Shown here: piece by piece, positions 1 through 8,334 of the stretch
Layout of the letters: each line of letters starts with the position of its first letter
Position numbering within the stretch: position 1 is the stretch's first letter
Assembly: GCF_031583595.1 (NCBI RefSeq)
Contig: NZ_CP134145.1
Coordinates: 1,798,001 to 1,862,000 of the forward strand
From: Thalassotalea psychrophila
Lineage (GTDB): Bacteria > Pseudomonadota > Gammaproteobacteria > Enterobacterales > Alteromonadaceae
Direction of reading: 5' to 3'
Length of the DNA stretch: 64,000 bases
The notes under the pieces: model-generated
What the model saw: only the letters and a program-made list of their open reading frames with translations
Told to the model about the DNA's origin: nothing
Databases searched by the model: none
Translations under genes and position numbers: made by a program

Positions 1-1
1 C

Positions 2-1936
2 GATACTGTAGTTTACGCAGATGTGATGTATGCAAAACAAGATGCGTTTTTACGCGGTAGCTTCCATTATATAAATGCCCCAATTATTGAATATCGACCA
101 GAAGCCGATGGTAATATGAAAGCGTTGCAAGATATAGGCGATAAATATGCCGGTGCTGAGTATTGGGATTATCGTACCGAGCAGCGCTTGTTTGCTGAGC
201 ATGAGTTAGGGTTCAGAGATTCTAATATTGAAGATCAGTCTTTACAGATTAATATGGGGCTTCAGGGCATCATTCTTGATGATTTCGACTGGGATATTGG
301 CTTTAGTCGCAGTGAAAATAGTAATGACAAATACTCTAGTTTATTAAAAGAAGAACAAGTCTATAACACCTACTTAGGTGAAAAAGGTGATTACTGGGAT
401 GTCGAATATTATGATGGTTTAGGCTCCACCGATCTTTATCAGCCAATAAGCGCCGAACTAAAAGATGCCTTAGTTGGCACGCAAGCGACAATTGCCGACT
501 CCTATTCAAATACCGTTTCTGCCTTAATTACTGGGCCATTATTGGAACTGCCGGCAGGGGATATGTATTTTGCCTTAACTGCTGAATGGAATCAGCAAGG
601 CTATGACATTGAACTCGACGATCGCACCTTAAACAAAGATGGCTTTGGCTGGTATGGTGTTACCGGTACAGAAGGTGGCGGTGATCGAGAGCGTTATGCT
701 GTAGGGTTAGAATTACAATTTCCCATTACTGATTCACTTAATGCGCAAATTGCCGGCCGCTATGATCAATATGACGATGATAGCACAGACGTAGGTGGTC
801 GCTTCTCACCGCAGGTGGGGCTTGAATACCGACCTACAGAAGATCTTCTGCTGCGAGCCAATTGGGGTAAGAGCTTTAGGGCACCTGATATGCATCGCGT
901 ATTTGCCACTGAAGGCGGCTACTACTCTTCTGGGGCAGATATTTCAACTTGTGAAGATTTGTATTATAACAATCAGCGTGATGACATAACAGGTGAATTA
1001 CCTAGCGATGTTAAACCGTTCGATCCGAGTGAGCATTGTTCAGTACAGTCGATTAAAGGTAATAGTTCTGGCTCTAAAATACTCAAAGAAGAAGAAGGAA
1101 CTAATTACGGAATTGGTTTTGTCTGGGATGTGAGTGACGATTTAAATCTGACCTTCGACTGGTATCAAATTGAAATTGAAAACTTGGTCCAAGGTGAATC
1201 AATTCAGGGTATTTTAGAAACAGATTACTATTGTAAAGTTCGTGATACTGAAAATGAAGATGCCGACAACTATTATCCTTACCCGGTTACTGAACGACCG
1301 GACATAGTGCCTGGCAGCCAGCAATGTTTAGAGAACTCAGAAAAGATCAACCGCGAGCAAACTGGCTTTGCTGGCGAAATGGTCGAGTCGGTAAGTACTA
1401 CACATGTTAATGTTGCGAAACAAACTACCGAAGGGATTGATGCCAAAGCAGCCTATCACTATGCAAGCAGCATCGGTGATTGGTACTTCAATATCGCCTG
1501 GACCCACACTTTAGATTCTACTTATCAAGTTAACGGTGAAAGCGACGAAATACATACCCGAGATTTATGGTTTAATAAAACTGCAAGGTCTGTGGTAAAT
1601 GGCTCATTCACTTGGATGGCAGAATATTTATCTATTACATTCAGTGGCCGTCGTACCGGTTCAATCCCAATTTGGAATCCACCACAAGAATTTGGTGATG
1701 AAAACAGCCATTACTTTGAAAAATATGACCGTTTAGATGCTTATTATACGTTTAATCTAACCTCATCTTATAGAATGAGTGATGTATTAAATGTCAGTGC
1801 TCAAGTGATTAATATTTTTAACCCAGAGCCACCACATGATGAAACACACACGGCGTGGCCGTATTACAACTCAGGACAGTACGGCGGTGCATCTGTTGGA
1901 CGTTCTATATCGGCTGAAATTACCTATGAGTTTTAA
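2..1936 (+). CDS. TonB-dependent receptor, C-terminal part (5' end outside window)
   Basis: This is the barrel half of an outer-membrane TonB-dependent receptor that imports a ligand using TonB energy. The frame is open to the window edge: before the first possible start (GTG 23) it reads DTVVYAD, matching IYADVMY inside the receptor at 20,836-23,910. The plug domain and signal peptide therefore lie upstream. The protein aligns with that receptor over its whole length (shared HRVFATEGGYYSSGAD, KGNSSGSK and SFSGRRTGSIPI) and ends in an aromatic residue (EITYEF), as barrel proteins do. The ligand is unknown. The two related receptors bracket the lipoprotein and protease genes, suggesting one surface system. 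Family certain, ligand not. Confidence 0.93.
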   Translation, partial: DTVVYADVMYAKQDAFLRGSFHYINAPIIEYRPEADGNMKALQDIGDKYAGAEYWDYRTEQRLFAEHELGFRDSNIEDQSLQINMGLQGIILDDFDWDIGFSRSENSNDKYSSLLKEEQVYNTYLGEKGDYWDVEYYDGLGSTDLYQPISAELKDALVGTQATIADSYSNTVSALITGPLLELPAGDMYFALTAEWNQQGYDIELDDRTLNKDGFGWYGVTGTEGGGDRERYAVGLELQFPITDSLNAQIAGRYDQYDDDSTDVGGRFSPQVGLEYRPTEDLLLRANWGKSFRAPDMHRVFATEGGYYSSGADISTCEDLYYNNQRDDITGELPSDVKPFDPSEHCSVQSIKGNSSGSKILKEEEGTNYGIGFVWDVSDDLNLTFDWYQIEIENLVQGESIQGILETDYYCKVRDTENEDADNYYPYPVTERPDIVPGSQQCLENSEKINREQTGFAGEMVESVSTTHVNVAKQTTEGIDAKAAYHYASSIGDWYFNIAWTHTLDSTYQVNGESDEIHTRDLWFNKTARSVVNGSFTWMAEYLSITFSGRRTGSIPIWNPPQEFGDENSHYFEKYDRLDAYYTFNLTSSYRMSDVLNVSAQVINIFNPEPPHDETHTAWPYYNSGQYGGASVGRSISAEITYEF

Positions 1937-1984
1937 AAAATAGATAATTAATAATAATTTAATAACAAATTATTCAATGGGTTG

Positions 1985-2046
1985 CTACTTGAGTTGTGGT
2001 AAGAAGAAGCCTATCAATAATTGACTAGGTTTCTCTTAACAAGTAG
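1985..2046 (+). other. Imperfect inverted repeat between receptor and lipoprotein genes
   Basis: The outer arms CTACTTG and CAAGTAG enclose a second pair, AAGAAGCCTA and TAGGTTTCTCTT, around an AT-rich loop. It could form a long imperfect stem in the transcript. There is no T-run after it, so it is not a classical terminator. It may be a processing or attenuation structure. Confidence 0.4.
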
Positions 2047-2110
2047 TCGCCTCTGGTGATTAAAAAAATAAAAATATAAACAATTACTTCCATTAGTATT
2101 AGGGAACAGA

Positions 2111-5100
2111 ATGAAAATAACGAATAATTATAAAAAAATAGTACAATGCGGTTGTTTTTTAACAACCACTATACTCGCAGGTTGTGGCGGTGGTGGTGGT
2201 GGCAATGCCCCCGAAGTTACTAATATCGCCCCCGAAGCTGAAATCATCGGCGCTAATCTTGCTACTGAGCATGACCTGGTAAACTTTAAGGCGCAGGCAG
2301 ACGATATCGACGGCGTAATTTCTAGCTACTCGTGGTCTGTTGAAGGTACTAATGTTGAGCTAACGGGTGCCAACACCGCAAACCTTAGCTTTATTGCCCC
2401 AAGTGTTGAGCAAGATACCAGTTTTACCATTCACTTAACCGTTACCGACGATGATGGTGCTACGGTATCAAAGTCAATGAACTTTACCAGTGAGCGCATT
2501 TTCGACTCCTTAGTAATACGAGGATTGGTTAAAGACAAAGCGCTGATACACCCGGAAGTTACCCTAGATATAGGTGATGAACAATATACAACCACAGGTA
2601 CTGCCGCGGGGGTTTATACCTTTAACGATGTAATTGTTGATGAACGAAACTTCGACCAGTTAGTGAAGCTCACAGCGGTTGGTCATGAAGATTATAATCC
2701 TGGGGTTAAATTGGTGTCATTGCTCGAGTCGTTTCGAACGCTTAAGACCTATGATACATCGCAAGAGTATATTTTAGCCATTGATTACTTTGGACTAAAC
2801 GTAACCAATGTTACTACTGCCAAATATGCGTTGGCACTTGCCGCCAATGACAATCAGCCAATCACCACCGAACGTCGATTAAACGAACTGCTAAACTCAC
2901 TTAACTCACAGCAAGTATTTGTAGTTGCGGGCTTACTTAAGGTAATTATTGACCACGAAGAGCATACCCTGCCAAACACGGTTTCCGATACGCTTTCGTT
3001 AGTATTAGCTGCCAACCATGAGGTTTACAAAGATACGCTAAGGGACATTTCAGCTCAAGGTAACGTTTTAACCACTGCTATTGAAGCAACGTTAGGGGAT
3101 CCAGATTTAGTCGAAAATCCTGATTTTGATGGCGATGGTATCGTTGATTCAGAAGACGGTGACGACGACAACGATGGCGTGTTAGATGAGGACGACTTTT
3201 TTGATCGCGACAACACTAAATCAAGTCCAGAGCTGGGTATGATACAGTATCCTTGGGATGGTACTTATGGCTCGTGGTTAGAGTTTTGTGTGCGTGAGTC
3301 GGTGAATATTCCACATATAGGTACTGATGATTTCAAACCATTAGAATATTATAAATCTGTGCCGGCTGATGAAGTCACAGAAATATATTGTAATGGTACC
3401 GAGTTGAGCGATCTTAGCATGTTGAAGCACTTCCCCAACCTTAAGATATTGCAAATAGCAGATACAGATGTTGACGATATTTCAACTATAGCGCAGGCAA
3501 GTCAATTAGAGCATCTGCTTCTGCAGAACACCAAGGTTAGCAACTTTAGCCCGCTGTCTGATCTGGTTCAGTTAAAAACCCTAAACTTAGCTAGTACTAA
3601 AATTGCTGATTTGGCTGCTTTAACCAAGCTAGTAAACTTAGAAGTGTTGAATGTTAGCGGCACCAATATTGCTGACCTAGCTGCCGTGTCGGCATTTAGC
3701 AACTTAAAACAGTTAGATATTTCAGCCTCACAAGTGACTGACTTAAGTGAACTGGTTAATCTAACCAAGTTACAATTGTTGTATGCACATCAGGCTAAAA
3801 TAGCAACGCTAGCCGATTTTTCTAAATTGACGCTATTAACAGAATTTACCTTATACAATAATTTGATCAGCAATATTGACCCGTTGGCAACGTTAAGTGC
3901 AACTTCAAGTTTGGATTTAAGCCACAATAAAATTGCTGATTTTTCAGCGCTGGCCAACTTAACCAATTTAACCGAGCTGGATCTTAGCCATAACGAAATA
4001 GCGAACACTGCTGCGCTTAGTAGTTTAGTAAAATTAACCCATGTCAACCTTGCTTATAACCAACTTAGCTCTGTTAATGGCGAGATCACTGCTGGTAGTG
4101 TGCTAAATGGTTTAAGCAACTTAACATTATTAACTGATTTAAACTTAAGTAATAATCAGCTCGACTCAAGTGCCAACGACCTGCAAGCTTTATCAGCACT
4201 TGTAGGCCTAAGCACATTAGATATTTCGAATAATAATTTTGAAAATATTACACCGGTAAATTTATTTACTTTATTAACAGACTTTGATGCTTCGGGTAAT
4301 AACATCGTAAGCATTAATGATCTCGCCAATTTAACTACTTTAATACAGTTAGATTTGGCTAAAAATGAATTGGTCGATATTACGCCACTGAGTAAACTCA
4401 CTAATTTAACTACATTGTTGTTATCGCATAACAGAATCGACAATATTGATGTACTTAACAATTGGCTAACATTGCCGCTAACCCTTTGGCTTGATGGTGA
4501 TGATGAGAGCCTGTGTGCTCCTGCAGATCCGTCAAGCCCAGTAGAGCTATTGCAAATAAAAGCCGATGAGCAGAGTATTGCCTATAAAGGTCCTTGTGCT
4601 AACTATATTTCCCGCCTCGCTATCGTTGAGCCGGAACAGTTTTTAACCATTATTGATCAAGATGCAACGGATCTAATTCATAGTGCCGGTGTTAGTAATT
4701 TAGGCGACTATGAAAGGGTTGCATGTATGAATCAAATCCATGATGGTTATCCATTATGTTGGATTTCTAATAATGCCAATTTCTTTTTTCCGCAATGTAC
4801 GGCAGAAGAAAATGCGCCATTGATGACTTGTAGTGATGGACCTGAGGAAGGTATCGAATGGCCGCCAAGCAGTGGTAATTACTGGAAAACTGAGCCATTT
4901 ACGGTCGACTACGATTTTACCTTGCAAGCCAATAATCAATTTGTTTCTAACTTTGAAAATCGCTTGATCCTTACCCTAGTAAAATCGAGCTTTGTTGAAG
5001 TCGACATTAACTGTTCGGCATTAAATGCGCAAGGCTTGGCCAGTTGTGAACTTAGCGGAGATTATTTCGTTGGTACAATTAGCTGGACCCAAGACCATGA

Positions 5101-5320
5101 AGATGAAACTTACCCACGTTGTAGTGCAGAAATTGGCTCATCGATAGCGACTTGTACCCCTGGGCCTTCAACGGCACAGATTAAAGCAGCGGCCAAAACG
5201 ATTGATCAGCTTCCGGTATTAAATACTGAATACAATTTTGATATTGACTTTTCACAAATCGAAATAACGCCGGTACAAGATCGTGATTACCCATGTATAT
5301 CTGGAGCCTTATGTTGGTAA
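2111..5320 (+). CDS. Leucine-rich-repeat surface lipoprotein
   Basis: A 1069-residue lipoprotein with a lipobox at residues 22-25 (LAGC, Cys25) followed by a glycine-rich linker. A PKD/Ig-like domain covers roughly residues 36-127. An aspartate-rich segment near residues 337-368 (DFDGDGIVDSEDGD and a following DNDGVLDEDD) resembles thrombospondin type-3 calcium-binding repeats. About 15 internalin-like leucine-rich repeats fill roughly residues 430-790, for example LTNLTELDLSHNEIAN. The C-terminal 270 residues carry paired cysteines and no family I recognise. LRR arrays of this type bind proteins, so a binding or adhesion role at the surface is likely; the partner is unknown. It is paralogous to 8335-11496. 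Internalin-like repeats are the firmest part of the call. Confidence 0.88.
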   Translation: MKITNNYKKIVQCGCFLTTTILAGCGGGGGGNAPEVTNIAPEAEIIGANLATEHDLVNFKAQADDIDGVISSYSWSVEGTNVELTGANTANLSFIAPSVEQDTSFTIHLTVTDDDGATVSKSMNFTSERIFDSLVIRGLVKDKALIHPEVTLDIGDEQYTTTGTAAGVYTFNDVIVDERNFDQLVKLTAVGHEDYNPGVKLVSLLESFRTLKTYDTSQEYILAIDYFGLNVTNVTTAKYALALAANDNQPITTERRLNELLNSLNSQQVFVVAGLLKVIIDHEEHTLPNTVSDTLSLVLAANHEVYKDTLRDISAQGNVLTTAIEATLGDPDLVENPDFDGDGIVDSEDGDDDNDGVLDEDDFFDRDNTKSSPELGMIQYPWDGTYGSWLEFCVRESVNIPHIGTDDFKPLEYYKSVPADEVTEIYCNGTELSDLSMLKHFPNLKILQIADTDVDDISTIAQASQLEHLLLQNTKVSNFSPLSDLVQLKTLNLASTKIADLAALTKLVNLEVLNVSGTNIADLAAVSAFSNLKQLDISASQVTDLSELVNLTKLQLLYAHQAKIATLADFSKLTLLTEFTLYNNLISNIDPLATLSATSSLDLSHNKIADFSALANLTNLTELDLSHNEIANTAALSSLVKLTHVNLAYNQLSSVNGEITAGSVLNGLSNLTLLTDLNLSNNQLDSSANDLQALSALVGLSTLDISNNNFENITPVNLFTLLTDFDASGNNIVSINDLANLTTLIQLDLAKNELVDITPLSKLTNLTTLLLSHNRIDNIDVLNNWLTLPLTLWLDGDDESLCAPADPSSPVELLQIKADEQSIAYKGPCANYISRLAIVEPEQFLTIIDQDATDLIHSAGVSNLGDYERVACMNQIHDGYPLCWISNNANFFFPQCTAEENAPLMTCSDGPEEGIEWPPSSGNYWKTEPFTVDYDFTLQANNQFVSNFENRLILTLVKSSFVEVDINCSALNAQGLASCELSGDYFVGTISWTQDHEDETYPRCSAEIGSSIATCTPGPSTAQIKAAAKTIDQLPVLNTEYNFDIDFSQIEITPVQDRDYPCISGALCW

Positions 5321-5373
5321 TAGCACATTAACGCTATTGTGACTTATTACAAATTGGCAAACATGACAAAGAT

Positions 5374-5404
5374 AAAAAGATCTGTATTTACAGATCTTTT
5401 TATT
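5374..5404 (+). terminator. Intrinsic terminator after LRR lipoprotein 1
   Basis: Perfect 13-bp arms (AAAAAGATCTGTA and its complement) around a 2-base loop, ending in a T-run. The sequence is A-rich on the left side, so it could work in both directions. Confidence 0.85.
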
Positions 5405-5761
5405 TAATAGTAAATTTTTGTTGGTTAGCAGGCAAAAGTTTGTATCAAAGTTTATAACTTCATTAAGAGGTATAAATTTGCATGCCAATACTGAGGGATA
5501 GTTCATTTCAGTGCAGCTCGGATCACAATAATACCTTAGCTATACAACGGCTAAACGATATTTACAGTCATCATCATGCCTTATTAGATAATCACAAAAT
5601 CTACTTTTATTTATTGTAAGTCATTGTATTTTAGATGTTTCAAAAAATAATTAAAATTTAATTACAAATAATACAAAAGGTTGAACATTGATTGGTTGAC
5701 CTGATTGAGTTTATTTTAATGTCCGTCAAAAAGAATAGATTCAGCAGTGAAGCTGTAATTA

Positions 5762-5777
5762 TCGAAGATCACTTCGA
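5762..5777. promoter_or_regulatory. Palindrome TCGAAG-N4-CTTCGA upstream of the regulator
   Basis: Perfect 6-bp arms with a 4-bp spacer, 76 bp before the regulator start at 5854. The same palindrome is at 8280-8295, 39 bp before the lipoprotein start at 8335, inside the same duplicated leader block. It may be the operator of the regulator encoded here (inference), but the shared block means the two copies are not independent evidence. Confidence 0.5.
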
Positions 5778-5853
5778 AGTATTTAATATATGTCATCTTG
5801 ATAATAGGAAAATATGATGCTGTTAAACCTAATTTTTAGAAAGATCTTCAATT

Positions 5854-7941
5854 ATGATTGAAGTTCCTTTTCGTAAATATCAAATTGGCCGATGGCAGTT
5901 AGATTGCGCTCGGATGACGATTTCGTTAGGCGATAAAACCGAGCAACTAGTCCCCAAAGTCTTCGAATTATTGAAATTGTTTATTGTCAGTCTTGATCAA
6001 ATAGTCGATAAAGAGTTGGCCATTGAAAAAGTCTGGAATGGCAATGTTGGTGTTGGTAAAACTGGATTTCCCAATGCTGTTTGGCATTTACGCAAAGCGT
6101 TTTTTGATCTGGGTGCCGAAAACGATGAGGTGATTGTAACTATCCAAAAGGTAGGGTATCAATTAATTGTAAACGCACAGGGAATTGAAGAACAGAAAAC
6201 GGTAACGATAAAACCGCAAAAGTCTAAAAAAGCAGTAAGCATCATTGCGGTTGCGACGGCTACTTTGCTTGTTTTGGCTACTATTTTACTTCCTCAATTA
6301 GAGCGAACTAATCAGCCGTCTGAGAGTAAAGTTTTAGGAGCGCATGTCACCAATAACGAAGGGGTCGAGACGCAAGCTAGTATCAGCCTTGACGGTAAAT
6401 TTATGGTGTTTCAATGGCGCAAAGAAGCACGAATTGGCCAAGTTTATATAAAAGACCTACAAAATAAACAAGCTCCTCTTAGAAAACTAACACAGAGTGA
6501 TTCTTACGAAACGTCACCGGTTTGGTCTCCTGATGGCCAGCAAGTTGCTTATTTTCGTTTTACTGAAGATGACGTTTGTGAAGTGCGAATTTACAACCTG
6601 ATCACCAACAAAGACCGATTCATAGATGATGGTTGTCGTACCAAACTGAGTAGTCATCCGTTAGATTGGAGCCGTAACGGAAAAACATTGGCCTACAATA
6701 AAATTAGTGACGATGGCATTGTTATATTTTTGCATGATCTAAATACACAGCAGTCAAAACCATTAACGGTAAGTAGCAATAATAGCGAAGACTTATCGGT
6801 GGCTTTCATTGAGAACGACAAAAGAATTGCCATTATTCGTGAATATGGCGATTCATCTGACTTGCTGATCGTAAACAACTATCTTGCAGAGCAACCAGAG
6901 TTTGAAAGCCTGTTTGTATTCGATACCATAATACTCACCTTAGCTTGGGATGAACACAACCAGCAACTACTCATTAATAAACCCGCCAATGGTTTGTATA
7001 ACATTGTGGCTTTAGACTTAAACAACAAATCGGAACAGCTTATCGATAATACGCCATCTCCGGGCAGTATCACCATCAATGCTGCAACAAATGAATTGTT
7101 TGTAACACGGTTTCTAGCCAGTGAGTATATTACTGATATTTCGTTACTCAGTGGTCAAATTATACGTCGGGTGACTTCATCCTCGCGTAATTTATATGGT
7201 AAATATGTTGCTAAATCTGACAGTATATTGTTTTTTTCAAACCGCTCCGATGGTTGGGAGCTTTGGCTAAAAGGCAATATAGGATCCAAACAATTTACCG
7301 ATAATATTGGCAAAATGCATATCCCGACGGTGTCACCATCGGGTGAACAAATTGCGCTTATTGTTACCGCTAAAGGTGAGAAGCGAGGACGTCTACATCT
7401 AGCCGATATTAACAGCGGAGAATTTCGTTTAGTTGAAAACTTAAATTATAATATGCAAAATCTGTCTTGGTCATTGGATGAAAATCGTCTGTTTTTCTCT
7501 GCCAGTAAAGATGGAAAAATGGGCATATTTGTTTACGATATCAACACTAAGCAAGTGTCACAAATTAGTAACTCAGGTGAAATATTTGCCATTGCCGGCA
7601 GTGACGGCAACTTATATATGTCAAGAAATAACCAGCAGGGACTTTGGCGCTTTGATCCGCAAAACTCAACATTTGAAAAAATTATAGATCATCTAAACTT
7701 AAACGATTATGGCAACTTCTTCTGGATGGCAGGTAAGCTTTATTATTTGCGCCGCAATGACAATGCAGATGAGTTGATGTTGTATCACGACAACGCCGCC
7801 GATGAAGTGGTTTTGAGCTATCCAGCTAAAACGATTCGAGCTCATCAAGGAGTAGCAGCATCTGCGCCAAGTAGAGTGCTGATCAGTATGCATGCCAATT
7901 CTGATGGTGATATCTATTCATTGCCACTTGTAAGATCATAA
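5854..7941 (+). CDS. Membrane-bound winged-helix regulator with beta-propeller sensor domain (CadC/ToxR type)
   Basis: A 695-residue one-component transcription regulator. Residues 1-105 form an OmpR/CadC-type winged helix (FELLKLFIVSLDQIVDKE, WHLRKAFFDLG, TIQKVGYQLIV). One membrane helix follows at about residues 127-149. The periplasmic part, about 160-690, consists of TolB/PD40-like beta-propeller repeats, for example SPVWSPDGQQVAYFRF near residue 217. Such proteins bind promoter DNA from the membrane and sense a periplasmic signal. The gene sits between the two LRR lipoprotein genes and shares a leader block with the second one, so it may control them. A close paralog is at 61,900-64,000. 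Architecture is clear; signal and targets are unknown. Confidence 0.88.
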   Translation: MIEVPFRKYQIGRWQLDCARMTISLGDKTEQLVPKVFELLKLFIVSLDQIVDKELAIEKVWNGNVGVGKTGFPNAVWHLRKAFFDLGAENDEVIVTIQKVGYQLIVNAQGIEEQKTVTIKPQKSKKAVSIIAVATATLLVLATILLPQLERTNQPSESKVLGAHVTNNEGVETQASISLDGKFMVFQWRKEARIGQVYIKDLQNKQAPLRKLTQSDSYETSPVWSPDGQQVAYFRFTEDDVCEVRIYNLITNKDRFIDDGCRTKLSSHPLDWSRNGKTLAYNKISDDGIVIFLHDLNTQQSKPLTVSSNNSEDLSVAFIENDKRIAIIREYGDSSDLLIVNNYLAEQPEFESLFVFDTIILTLAWDEHNQQLLINKPANGLYNIVALDLNNKSEQLIDNTPSPGSITINAATNELFVTRFLASEYITDISLLSGQIIRRVTSSSRNLYGKYVAKSDSILFFSNRSDGWELWLKGNIGSKQFTDNIGKMHIPTVSPSGEQIALIVTAKGEKRGRLHLADINSGEFRLVENLNYNMQNLSWSLDENRLFFSASKDGKMGIFVYDINTKQVSQISNSGEIFAIAGSDGNLYMSRNNQQGLWRFDPQNSTFEKIIDHLNLNDYGNFFWMAGKLYYLRRNDNADELMLYHDNAADEVVLSYPAKTIRAHQGVAASAPSRVLISMHANSDGDIYSLPLVRS

Positions 7942-8334
7942 CCACATATAGTAGCACGTCTTTTTATAGCCGCAGATACTGTTTTTTAAACGGTATTTGC
8001 CGCAATTTATCCTAGAACTTACATACAAAAGCTACTGTTGAATAAAGTTCAACCTACGCTTTAACATAAACGAGCACGTCTATATTTAGGATTAAGTAAG
8101 TCATTCTAAATCGACATTTCGCTTCGATTGTAAATTATCTAATTAATTGATTTTTAAGTACTTATAGAATAAATAAAAATATTATTAAAAATAAATCAAC
8201 AAGCCTGCTGTTGCCTTGTGGTAGCCATCCTATTATTTTGTTGTTCATAAGAAAGCTTCATCTGTGAAGCGCTTAAATATCGAAGTTCACTTCGATGCAT
8301 TTAAATATATTTCATCTTGATATAGGAAAATATA
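7942..8334. other. 393-bp intergenic region before LRR lipoprotein 2
   Basis: No gene seen. An imperfect inverted repeat near 7972-8000 (GCAGATACTGTTT against AAACGGTATTTGC) may be a weak transcript end for the regulator. The right end, from about 8264, is the leader block shared with 5747-5850, including the TCGAAG palindrome. Confidence 0.5.
8280..8295. promoter_or_regulatory. Palindrome TCGAAG-N4-CTTCGA upstream of LRR lipoprotein 2
   Basis: Perfect 6-bp arms, extendable by one base pair each side of the spacer. It lies 39 bp before the start codon, at a position typical for an operator near a promoter. The same motif lies at 5762-5777. Confidence 0.5.

Larger units (their letters stand above)
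5321..5853. other. 533-bp intergenic region with terminator and duplicated leader block
   Basis: No gene is convincing here. It holds the terminator at 5374-5404, an AT-rich stretch, and from about 5747 a block matching the leader of the lipoprotein gene at 8335. The block runs through what would be that lipoprotein's start: ATG at 5814 opens a 15-codon frame (MMLLNLIFRKIFNYD) whose first codons align with the MGLHLKFKDI start at 8335. That frame closes at 5861, overlapping the regulator's ATG at 5854. Confidence 0.6.

Noticed and set aside
2..1936. Treating the left receptor as a naturally truncated pseudogene
   Set aside because: The frame is open to the edge and the residues before position 23 match the paralog, so it is cut only by the window.
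3118..3216. Aspartate-rich segment as low-complexity artefact
   Set aside because: It occurs at the corresponding place in both LRR lipoproteins and fits the DxDGDG calcium-binding pattern, so it is a real domain.
3568..4461. Series of minus-strand open frames opposite the LRR array
   Set aside because: They are rich in Leu/Ser/Lys, follow the LRR repeat period and have no ribosome sites; they are shadows of the repeat codons. The same applies at 9717-10316.
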